DNA of 64,000 nt. It comes from Chrysopilus asiliformis (taxonomy: Eukaryota > Arthropoda > Insecta > Diptera > Rhagionidae). Location: positions 89,555,848 to 89,619,847 of the forward strand of contig OZ035960.1 of the NCBI GenBank assembly GCA_964034945.1. The letters are read 5' to 3'. Below, one piece after another: positions 54,566-64,000 of this stretch. The first letter of the stretch is position 1; every line of letters starts with the position of its first letter. The notes beneath the pieces were generated by a model, which was not told the DNA's origin, searched no databases, and saw only the letters and a program-made list of their open reading frames with translations. The position numbers and the translations under genes were made by a program.

Positions 54566-57080
54566 AGTGTGGTACTAAGGAGGTTCAAACTATCTAAACC
54601 AGGAGTTCGTAAATCACATGCGAATTATAATCGAAGAAAAAAATTTGCTTGAATTAGCATATTCACTGAATCCTATTTGCATAGGAATGTGTCCGCCAAC
54701 AATTAGGATTCGACCAATTTTTTTTTGTAGGTCTGAGATATTGGAGTAACTTCTAAAAACAATGGGAACGATTCCATTCCATAACATAACATTGTTTCCC
54801 ACTCAGTATAGGAATGTCTCCACTTAAAACTTGGAACGGGTGCTACTTTTGTTGGAATTTGTCCATTCTTTTCTCAGCCCTGTATACATAGTAATGATTC
54901 CAGGAAAACTAGGACTGGTTCCAATATTTATGGAAGCCTTTGCTACAAAATGGTGTAACGAGTCCTATAATAGTTTTCCCATATTTTATAAGAACATTTC
55001 CTATGCGGTTTTTTTTTCCTTATTCCGCCCCGCCAGCCTCCACGCCATCACTCACCACCTTCCTTGCCGAAAAGCCACATTGAATTAATTAGATAGGAAT
55101 TCTTTCAAAAGTAAGAAATCTGTCCTGGATTTACAGAAAAATATGATCACCCTAAGTTTAAATGATTTAAGATTAAATCACATTTTGATACAAAATAGCA
55201 GCTCCAATCTCATGTAATTGCAATTGTAAACAAGCTTATCAAAACTTTTAATCACTCGAAATTGAATTACATTACAATTGAATGCAAAATTCATGAAGCG
55301 TTCAAGGGAATTTATGGCAGGCAATCATACACGATGCTATTTTCACAAAACGAATAAAAACCATTCAGACATACTCTCGGTATGCGGTTGCGGGTGTAAA
55401 ATTGAAGCACCAAAAACCACTATTTTGTGGTACATTCTGAAATATACACATGTAAAGCCACATTGGGCTAAAACGTATAATGAGGCATGATTATTTTGGT
55501 AAATCATAATATAACCAACATCTGATACACTAAATAACTGTGAATCTATAATGTCGATGTAATAAACATAATATCAAGTTTCACCAAATAATTGTTCCAC
55601 TGATTTAGGTGAAGTTTTTTTTAATTTATTTCTATGGGATCTTTAACTTAATTGATGGGTATCTCTACATTGTTGGGAGGGAAAATTGAACAAAATTTTC
55701 TATTTATACTGTGGAAAATTATGAATCTCTTGGGGTGGATGGTTGGAGAGAAAAATCGCAAGCAAGCCATTGTGTAAGTCAAGATGACAACACATCCTTA
55801 TGTTGTAATAATTTCGATCGCTTAAGACCATTTAACCAAAGTGTGTACGGATATTTTCATCCTCATGGCTACAAATAGCTGGAGTGGTAGTACTTTTAGC
55901 TTCCTTGCCGAAAAGTCCCGTTGAATTAATTAGAGAGAAAGTCTTTCAAAAGTAAGAAATCATTGGCTGGAACAAGGTCTTCTCTGGTTTTGGGATTTCA
56001 AATGACTGTATACGAGATACACGACTACAGAAAATAGAATACTAGAATGAAAAATGTACATACAGATAGATGTTTGTATGTAGATATAGGCTATAAAACT
56101 GGCTCCATAAAACTTTACGACGTTCTTGAGCACTCGCCACATAAATCACTTGAATAAGACGGCAAAGTTGCTACTCGACTCCTTTTTTACATATCTATGT
56201 AACTATGGCTGACTATGTCGATACGCCGGCCGTATTCTGAGCTATCTATCTATTTATCTCCCATTTGGTTGTGAGCCTGAAGACCTAGAAGTATAGGCTT
56301 TGAATTTACATCGAGAAGAGCCAATATTACGTGAAGTTTATGGTTAGCAGTTAGTGGCTGTACGGCAAGGACTACAAAGGAGTCAGTTTTCATCTCATCG
56401 TTCCAATGTGATTCCGTTCGGATTCGATGGGATGAGGGTGGATCCGTACTGGTCCACTAGTAAAATATCTTCGACACTTTGCTGGTCATCTGTATGCAGG
56501 ACGTTCGTTTAACCATTTAATATGTCAAGTGAATGAAGGATAATCCTATCACTAAACATGATGGCACCGCACATAATCATCATCATCGGCCTCATCAAAA
56601 TTGTTTCCAACATACTAGGACAGAATCACTTTACATATATATCTATATCGGTGCTAACTGGAATTACTCCATCAGGAAGTTTATATCCTTGATGTATACT
56701 AAGAAAGCTTAGCCTATGCCAAGTAGTTGTATAGTTTGTCCAATTGAACAGCATTCAGTCAAGAAGTCAGTTGGTAGCAGAAGGAAAACATTCAACACAA
56801 GTACTTTGAATAAATTTCGAATTTCTGTTTGAGTTTTATTTTTATTTTTATTTTTTGTTTGGTGTGAGTTAAGAGACAGAGGGAATGGAATGGCGAAAGG
56901 AGAGATTTCCGATTTCCTCCAAAGATGCATTTGGTTCAGAGTCAGAGGATTCCCACAGGAGACCATGAAATATTCAGAATTCTGGAGTGAAAAAAACTGT
57001 ACGTTGTGAAGATTTTCGGTAAACATAATTCCAACTAAAATTTTTCGAATAGAAACTAACGAAAGGCTGCAATTGCTAGA
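54566..57080. other. No gene recognised; one duplicated 60-70-bp segment
   Basis: 'ccttgccgaaaagccacatt' with 'gaattaattaga' and 'tttcaaaagtaagaaat' at about 55060-55125 recurs in diverged form at 55900-55965. The 125-codon frame at 56709-57086 (-) has no motif. Confidence 0.4.
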
Positions 57081-57083
57081 GGC

Positions 57084-57211
57084 CAATCTCTATGTGTCTG
57101 TCTGTCGCTCTGTGCATCGTCTTTCTGTCTGTCCGACATATTTGTATATCTGCCTGTCTATATGTCCGGACTAAGCTGAAAAACTACTTGACCGATTCTA
57201 ATGCGGTTTTT
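57084..57211 (+). repeat. Family A copy 3, left part
   Basis: It begins with CTGTCTGTCGCTCTGTG-like units and runs through 'tatgtccggactaagctgaa' to 'cgattctaatgcggttttt'. It is collinear with 11590-11662 and is then interrupted by the family C insertion. It resumes at 61085. Confidence 0.75.
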
Positions 57212-60200
57212 ACTTTCTTCTACGGAGTATAATAAAGTATTGTATTCATGAAAAATTTCGACCTCTTAATTTTGCCTAAAAAACATTTCCCGATCACTCC
57301 TGAGTCGATTGGAGTCATATTAAAAAAATTTCTTTCTGTCTGTCAGTCTGTCAGTCTGTCAGTCTGTCAGTCTGTCAGTCTGTCAGTCTGTCAGTCTGTC
57401 AGTCTGTCAGTCTGTCAGTCTGTCAGTCTGTCAGTCTGTCAGTCTGTCAGTCTGTCAGTCTGTCAGTCTGTCAGTCTGTCAGTCTGTCAGTCTGTCAGTC
57501 TGTCAGTCTGTCAGTCTGTCAGTCTGTCAGTCTGTCAGTCTGTCAGTCTGTCAGTCTGTCAGTCTGTCAGTCTGTCAGTCTGTCAGTCTGTCAGTCTGTC
57601 AGTCTGTCAGTCTGTCAGTCTGTCAGTCTGTCAGTCTGTCAGTCTGTCAGTCTGTCAGTCTGTCAGTCTGTCAGTCTGTCAGTCTGTCAGTCTGTCAGTC
57701 TGTCAGTCTGTCAGTCTGTCAGTCTGTCAGTCTGTCAGTCTGTCAGTCTGTCAGTCTGTCAGTCTGTCAGTCTGTCAGTCTGTCAGTCTGTCAGTCTGTC
57801 AGTCTGTCAGTCTGTCAGTCTGTCAGTCTGTCAGTCTGTCAGTCTGTCAGTCTGTCAGTCTGTCAGTCTGTCAGTCTGTCAGTCTGTCAGTCTGTCAGTC
57901 TGTCAGTCTGTCAGTCTGTCAGTCTGTCAGTCTGTCAGTCTGTCAGTCTGTCAGTCTGTCAGTCTGTCAGTCTGTCAGTCTGTCAGTCTGTCAGTCTGTC
58001 AGTCTGTCAGTCTGTCAGTCTGTCAGTCTGTCAGTCTGTCAGTCTGTCAGTCTGTCAGTCTGTCAGTCTGTCAGTCTGTCAGTCTGTCAGTCTGTCAGTC
58101 TGTCAGTCTGTCAGTCTGTCAGTCTGTCAGTCTGTCAGTCTGTCAGTCTGTCAGTCTGTCAGTCTGTCAGTCTGTCAGTCTGTCAGTCTGTCAGTCTGTC
58201 AGTCTGTCAGTCTGTCAGTCTGTCAGTCTGTCAGTCTGTCAGTCTGTCAGTCTGTCAGTCTGTCAGTCTGTCAGTCTGTCAGTCTGTCAGTCTGTCAGTC
58301 TGTCAGTCTGTCAGTCTGTCAGTCTGTCAGTCTGTCAGTCTGTCAGTCTGTCAGTCTGTCAGTCTGTCAGTCTGTCAGTCTGTCAGTCTGTCAGTCTGTC
58401 AGTCTGTCAGTCTGTCAGTCTGTCAGTCTGTCAGTCTGTCAGTCTGTCAGTCTGTCAGTCTGTCAGTCTGTCAGTCTGTCAGTCTGTCAGTCTGTCAGTC
58501 TGTCAGTCTGTCAGTCTGTCAGTCTGTCAGTCTGTCAGTCTGTCAGTCTGTCAGTCTGTCAGTCTGTCAGTCTGTCAGTCTGTCAGTCTGTCAGTCTGTC
58601 AGTCTGTCAGTCTGTCAGTCTGTCAGTCTGTCAGTCTGTCAGTCTGTCAGTCTGTCAGTCTGTCAGTCTGTCAGTCTGTCAGTCTGTCAGTCTGTCAGTC
58701 TGTCAGTCTGTCAGTCTGTCAGTCTGTCAGTCTGTCAGTCTGTCAGTCTGTCAGTCTGTCAGTCTGTCAGTCTGTCAGTCTGTCAGTCTGTCAGTCTGTC
58801 AGTCTGTCAGTCTGTCAGTCTGTCAGTCTGTCAGTCTGTCAGTCTGTCAGTCTGTCAGTCTGTCAGTCTGTCAGTCTGTCAGTCTGTCAGTCTGTCAGTC
58901 TGTCAGTCTGTCAGTCTGTCAGTCTGTCAGTCTGTCAGTCTGTCAGTCTGTCAGTCTGTCAGTCTGTCAGTCTGTCAGTCTGTCAGTCTGTCAGTCTGTC
59001 AGTCTGTCAGTCTGTCAGTCTGTCAGTCTGTCAGTCTGTCAGTCTGTCAGTCTGTCAGTCTGTCAGTCTGTCAGTCTGTCAGTCTGTCAGTCTGTCAGTC
59101 TGTCAGTCTGTCAGTCTGTCAGTCTGTCAGTCTGTCAGTCTGTCAGTCTGTCAGTCTGTCAGTCTGTCAGTCTGTCAGTCTGTCAGTCTGTCAGTCTGTC
59201 AGTCTGTCAGTCTGTCAGTCTGTCAGTCTGTCAGTCTGTCAGTCTGTCAGTCTGTCAGTCTGTCAGTCTGTCAGTCTGTCAGTCTGTCAGTCTGTCAGTC
59301 TGTCAGTCTGTCAGTCTGTCAGTCTGTCAGTCTGTCAGTCTGTCAGTCTGTCAGTCTGTCAGTCTGTCAGTCTGTCAGTCTGTCAGTCTGTCAGTCTGTC
59401 AGTCTGTCAGTCTGTCAGTCTGTCAGTCTGTCAGTCTGTCAGTCTGTCAGTCTGTCAGTCTGTCAGTCTGTCAGTCTGTCAGTCTGTCAGTCTGTCAGTC
59501 TGTCAGTCTGTCAGTCTGTCAGTCTGTCAGTCTGTCAGTCTGTCAGTCTGTCAGTCTGTCAGTCTGTCAGTCTGTCAGTCTGTCAGTCTGTCAGTCTGTC
59601 AGTCTGTCAGTCTGTCAGTCTGTCAGTCTGTCAGTCTGTCAGTCTGTCAGTCTGTCAGTCTGTCAGTCTGTCAGTCTGTCAGTCTGTCAGTCTGTCAGTC
59701 TGTCAGTCTGTCAGTCTGTCAGTCTGTCAGTCTGTCAGTCTGTCAGTCTGTCAGTCTGTCAGTCTGTCAGTCTGTCAGTCTGTCAGTCTGTCAGTCTGTC
59801 AGTCTGTCAGTCTGTCAGTCTGTCAGTCTGTCAGTCTGTCAGTCTGTCAGTCTGTCAGTCTGTCAGTCTGTCAGTCTGTCAGTCTGTCAGTCTGTCAGTC
59901 TGTCAGTCTGTCAGTCTGTCAGTCTGTCAGTCTGTCAGTCTGTCAGTCTGTCAGTCTGTCAGTCTGTCAGTCTGTCAGTCTGTCAGTCTGTCAGTCTGTC
60001 AGTCTGTCAGTCTGTCAGTCTGTCAGTCTGTCAGTCTGTCAGTCTGTCAGTCTGTCAGTCTGTCAGTCTGTCAGTCTGTCAGTCTGTCAGTCTGTCAGTC
60101 TGTCAGTCTGTCAGTCTGTCAGTCTGTCAGTCTGTCAGTCTGTCAGTCTGTCAGTCTGTCAGTCTGTCAGTCTGTCAGTCTGTCAGTCTGTCAGTCTGTC

Positions 60201-61084
60201 AGTCTGTCAGTCTGTCAGTCTGTCAGTCTGTCAGTCTGTCAGTCTGTCAGTCTGTCAGTCTGTCAGTCTGTCAGTCTGTCAGTCTGTCAGTCTGTCAGTC
60301 TGTCAGTCTGTCAGTCTGTCAGTCTGTCAGTCTGTCAGTCTGTCAGTCTGTCAGTCTGTCAGTCTGTCAGTCTGTCAGTCTGTCAGTCTGTCAGTCTGTC
60401 AGTCTGTCAGTCTGTCAGTCTGTCAGTCTGTCAGTCTGTCAGTCTGTCAGTCTGTCAGTCTGTCAGTCTGTCAGTCTGTCAGTCTGTCAGTCTGTCAGTC
60501 TGTCAGTCTGTCAGTCTGTCTGTCAGTCTGTCAGTCTGTCAGTCTGTCAGTCTGTCAGTCTGTCAGTCTGTCTGTCAGTCTGTCAGTCTGTCAGTCTGTC
60601 TGTCAGTCTGTCAGTCTGTGTACAAGATTTCTCAAAAACTAATAGAGCTAGCGCCATGAAATTTTATAGGCATGTTGGGTCCTGAAATGGGACGATCCTA
60701 TCAACTTTTGGTGGAAATCCGTTAATCGGAAGTATCCAAAATGGCGGTTTTTCAAAAATCGCAATTTCGTTTTTCTCGATTTACTCCCAAACTACGCGTT
60801 TTTTATATTTTTGCAAATTACTTGCAAACTAAAGATTTTTCGACAAATTAATTTAAGGAAGAATTGGAGATGTTAAAATTTTCTACATTTTTGCCATTTA
60901 CCGTAAATTGATATCTTTTACGGTTCTCAAGTTATCTCAAATTTTGTACGTTTTTGATATTTTTGAATAAACCAAGAATTTATTGGGAGGTCGTCTTAGG
61001 TTGACAACGCGACAGGGCTCTAGCGTAAATTGCGCAGGGTCGTAGATTTTGTAGAAGAAAGTTTTGTGTTGACCACAACTGATA
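57212..61084 (+). mobile_element. Family C element (copy C2) inserted in family A, with a giant internal array
   Basis: It starts ACTTTCTTCTACGGAGTATA and ends CACAACTGATA, the same ends as at 37891-38784. T runs flank it where the uninterrupted family A copy at 11660 has a single T run, so the insertion borders are visible. Relative to C1, about 260 bp are deleted near 60805 and the 8-bp array is expanded to about 3.28 kb. No transposase or polymerase is encoded. The superfamily is unknown to me. Confidence 0.75.
57341..60619 (+). repeat. Tandem array of the 8-bp unit TGTCAGTC, about 3.28 kb
   Basis: From 57341 to 60520 the unit repeats without a visible error (3180 bp, about 397 units). 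Three 4-bp phase breaks (an extra GTCT) occur near 60520, 60570 and 60600 before the array ends at TCTGTGTACAAG. Because 8 is not a multiple of 3, all three forward frames give the same peptide period SVCQSVSL without a stop, producing an artificial 1145-codon frame. The other strand contains TGA in each period. Confidence 0.97.
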
Positions 61085-61800
61085 TTTTCCTATACGTTGC
61101 TTAGACTTCTGGCCAAGTTATAGGCTATGTATTATTTTACTGCACTCCGCCGTTTTTCCCCCCACAATCATTTATCCCCACCCCAAACCAGTTTTTAAGT
61201 TATTTAACAGAGTATCGCATAAACCACTCGACCGAATTAGCTGAAAATTTACACAGGGGTACCACTTGTGTATACTCCGAAATTATTGATTAGCTTTGCG
61301 GTTGACAAATATTCTTCTCCCCTCTGACCCCCTCTTCTGCTATCTCCTAAACTACTGAATGGATTTTGATGCGATTTTCACAATTGGGAAGGTCGTTCAT
61401 CAGGAAAAACTTTTCCCAACCAAATCCAAATCCACCCCTTTACTATAAACTCCCTCTCCTTTTATTTTCTAAACTACTAAATGGATTTCGATACAGGTTT
61501 CTTCATTACAGACGTCCTCCCTCAAGGAAAAATATCGCTAACCAAAATCTACTCGCTTCCAACTCTTAAAACCCCTCTCCTACAATTCAAGAGGAATTTC
61601 GATCCGAATTTCACCGTTACGGAGGTCAGCCTGAAGGAAATTTTTCGCCCACTAAAATCTACTCCGTTCCCACCCCTTGAACCGCTCTCCTACTATCTCC
61701 TAAACTACTGAATGTATTTTGATAAGGAATGTATTTTGATCAAGTCATCCCGGAAAAGCCAGATCTGAGGCCGAAGGTCGAGTTGTAACTGATGCCGGGG
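61085..61800 (+). repeat. Family A copy 3, right part
   Basis: It resumes with 'cctatacgttgcttagactt', collinear with 11663 onward, through five modules such as 'aaactactgaatggattttg' (61350) and 'ctaaatggatttcgatacag' (61480). The order and wording follow copy 2, with point differences. Confidence 0.78.
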
Positions 61801-61819
61801 ACGAACCGCGGAGCGGTTC

Positions 61820-62060
61820 AAGTTTTCATAAAAAAAATTTCCATTTGTTTGGGGGAGGAGAAAAGGAATGGTCCGTCTAAATTGTGGTGCAGGACAGAGT
61901 TACATAAAATCATATTGTAAACACATTTTGCCTTTCTAAATTTTTGGATATGAATCACCGTTTTCGAGAAAATCGTAAAAAAATATTTCATTCGTATTGG
62001 GGAGGCGGGGGGTATGGGGGACATCGGCACTCGACCGGGACCTCTGGCAAGAGACATTGC
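61820..62060 (+). repeat. Family B dispersed repeat, partial copy
   Basis: 'gaaaaggaatggtccgtcta', 'aaaatcatattgtaaacaca' and 'gaatcaccgttttcgagaaa' correspond to one and a half family B modules. Confidence 0.6.
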
Positions 62061-62091
62061 GGCAGACCAAGACCGGAAACTGGTTGTAGCG

Positions 62092-62337
62092 CTGAGAGAG
62101 AGAGAGAGAGTGAGAGAGAGAGAGAGAGAGAGTGAGAGAGAGTGAGAGAGAGTGAGAGAGAGAGAGTGAGAGAAAGTGAGAGAGAGTGAGAGAGAGTGAG
62201 AGAGAGTGAGAGAGAGAGAGAGAGTGAGAGAGAGTGAGAGAGAGTGAGAGAGAGTGAGAGAGAGTGAGAGAGAGTGAGAGAGAGAGAGTGAGAGAGAGTG
62301 AGAGAGAGTGAGAGAGAGTGAGAGAGAGTGAGAGAGA
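62092..62337 (+). repeat. GA-rich microsatellite, GAGAGAGT-type units
   Basis: About 245 bp are composed of GA dinucleotides with a T every 8-14 bases (GTGAGAGAGA units). The 207-codon frame on the - strand across it is an artefact of this repeat (SLSLTLSHS). Confidence 0.95.
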
Positions 62338-62339
62338 TA

Positions 62340-64000
62340 GGTCAACACGTTCTCACAATGGACAGACCGACAGACAGATAAGGGAAGTAAAAATATTAAA
62401 TGGATAAAAATTCCATGTTCAGAAAATTTACGTAATTTCATACAATTTCAACCAATTTTTTTACCGTGTACCAAAATGTTCGCTAAATATTTAAATCACT
62501 TTAAAGTCATGGAAATCGATTATTTTTCCATTCCCATAACAATTTCAATAAAAAAAAACTCTCAAGGATCCCGATTTACACAACTTGTACAATTTTTTTT
62601 GTATCATGAATGAAAAGCTTTCAGGTCCAAAGTGATTGCGACACCAAAATATTTTTTTCCCTTCCCGGATTGAGTAGAAATATTTTGTATGGTACCGAAC
62701 ACACCCTGGTGAAGGGTGTCTCATGTGGTTCGTTACGGGCATTTTATGAAATTTTTATGATCATCGTATATTGTTCGTTGCGACACATCGATAGCGACAG
62801 ATTTTTTAGAAATTAATGACTCGCATCGGGTCCAAAATCAGGAGGGGTTGAAAAAAATCCACAAAGTCTCCACCTTTGACAGTTTTTGACAGAAGATATG
62901 TACGTGGAAAGCGTGCTAGAAATCTGTTGCTTGCCTTGCGTCTTATGTGGGTGGGTTGCGGTACTATTTCGTTGTAAGAACTTGGAAGAAAGGATTTCCC
63001 TCCCTTGAAAAAAAAAGGATTTTCTTGGTCAGTTTGTGGCTAGGATACGTTTATTGGGACAAACAAAAAAGAAAACACTTCCGGTTGACCCCAACTCTTA
63101 AGTAAAATTTATTGGAAAATTATTCGCCGACTCATGTAATTGTGTGCTGTGCCCTCTGGGAAGTGACTCAACATTGGCCAAAGATAGTTTTGTCCTTCCT
63201 ATAGAATTTAGTTTCTTGTCTCGTTTAGGCGATGATCCAGTAAAATGTAGAGATAGTATTTAATCGAAAATGGTTCGTAGATGAGGCAACAAGTTTTCAC
63301 TAAGCAAGACAAAGCGCCAAGGATTCATGGGAATATTGTGTATCTTAACTGGTTGAGATTTAGATCGTCTTTTTTTTGTTCTACCCTGAATGAAAATGAA
63401 AGAAAAACTGGTGTAAACAGAAAATCGTTCCATTGTCATGATATGTTATGCTAAACCATTCAGCAACGCTTCATTAGGGACAACAGGAAGTCAAACAGCA
63501 GGATGCTGCTGTCCTTGCATAACCAAACACTACTAGCTCTTCGTATCTTAAACTTATCCAGATGAATGGTCACGTTGTAGTTCCTAACGCGACACTTTCA
63601 AGAGACATTGCCTCGTTATTCGGTTGTCCTTCTTCTTCTTAGTTAGTATGATGCCGTCGTGGTTAACACTTATGTCGCTAAGTTTTGTATCCCGATGTGG
63701 CTATGGGGAGGTTTAACATATGTTACAAATGCCAGTCATACACTAAATATTTATATACATATTTGTGTACACACTGGGTGTCATGTCCATGTGTACATTT
63801 TACGTTCAACAACTGTACGCTGTCTTAGATCCTTTCGAGATGCGATGAAAAGCAACACATGATCCTATATCCCGGTTTTTAGTCATTCAGATTCAGACAA
63901 CACACGAACGTGCTTAGAAATCCATTGTGGTGGTCGTATATTTATTGTGGTCCGCCATACCTCTGTCTGTCTATCGTCGTTCCTCACGAAGGGATGGCAT
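62340..64000. other. No gene recognised
   Basis: This is A+T-rich sequence with short frames only. The last 50 bases contain a short GTCTGTCTGTC tract, perhaps the start of another dispersed repeat that runs out of the window. Confidence 0.4.

Noticed and set aside
57341..60619. CRISPR-like array
   Set aside because: There are no spacers; it is a continuous 8-bp repeat in a eukaryotic genome.
57248..60685. 1145-codon open frame (SVCQSVSL repeated)
   Set aside because: It is created by the 8-bp tandem array, which has no stop in any forward frame. The flanking codons belong to family C repeat DNA.
61818..62441. 207-codon frame rich in Ser and Leu on the - strand
   Set aside because: It is an artefact of the GA-rich microsatellite; no unique coding sequence is involved.

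Overview
The window looks like one long stretch of intron from a repeat-rich, A+T-rich arthropod (most likely insect) genome. The only host gene I can support is dystrophin, on the + strand. Three spliced exons (25162-25268, 25547-25645, 34117-34222) have clean GT/AG borders and compatible phases. The last two encode a spectrin-like repeat that matches the late rod domain of dystrophin as I remember it. Everything before 25162 and after 34222 is then intron or intergenic DNA, apart from a speculative alternative first exon near 10.98 kb. No rRNA, tRNA, CRISPR array or bacterial-style operon is visible. The insect assignment rests on the gene structure, the transposon families and the base composition; I cannot name the species.

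Mobile DNA fills most of the rest. A complete Ty3/gypsy retrotransposon lies on the - strand at 45910-51323. It has two identical 354-bp LTRs, a 4-bp target duplication, a primer-binding site resembling the 3' end of tRNA-Trp, a gag, a -1-shifted pol and a purine tract; pol carries one in-frame TGA. DNA transposon remnants are numerous: five IS630/Tc1/mariner-type copies with TA duplications (3977-4415, 7972-8521, 16162-17095, 31539-32466, 35634-36212), five TWA-duplicating PIF/Harbinger-like elements (5982-6428, 6719-7278, 23167-23575, 45114-45576, 53467-54561), a hAT-like element with an 8-bp duplication nested in one of them (53847-54490), a piggyBac-like MITE (25805-26032), and several other MITEs, some nested. 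There is also a LINE 3' end (30330-30488) and a THAP-like mini-ORF (52426-52533).

The remaining repeats fall into dispersed families, called A to G here. Several are built of degenerate modules of roughly 110-170 bp and carry GACA/GTCT-type tetranucleotide tracts. Family A: 1940-2752, 11582-12450, 57084-57211 plus 61085-61800. Family B: 2762-3064, 28815-29310, 32940-33920, 39000-39400, 42497-43396, 61820-62060. Family C/F: 17333-17825, 30785-31520, 37891-38784, 57212-61084. Family D: 15905-16159, 36217-36725, 53155-53350. Family E, with a dispersed ~90-bp hairpin: about 6435-7910, 19740-20760, 22500-23830, 24085-24200, 36745-37300, 37660-37860. Family G: 15508-15780, 28562-28760, 29851-30130.

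The most striking object is a nearly perfect 8-bp tandem array of about 3.28 kb (57341-60619). It sits inside a family C copy that is itself inserted in a family A copy; the other well-preserved family C copy has only a few units. A perfect 111-bp-arm hairpin (21681-21949) beside a coding-like block is the other feature that known element types do not explain.
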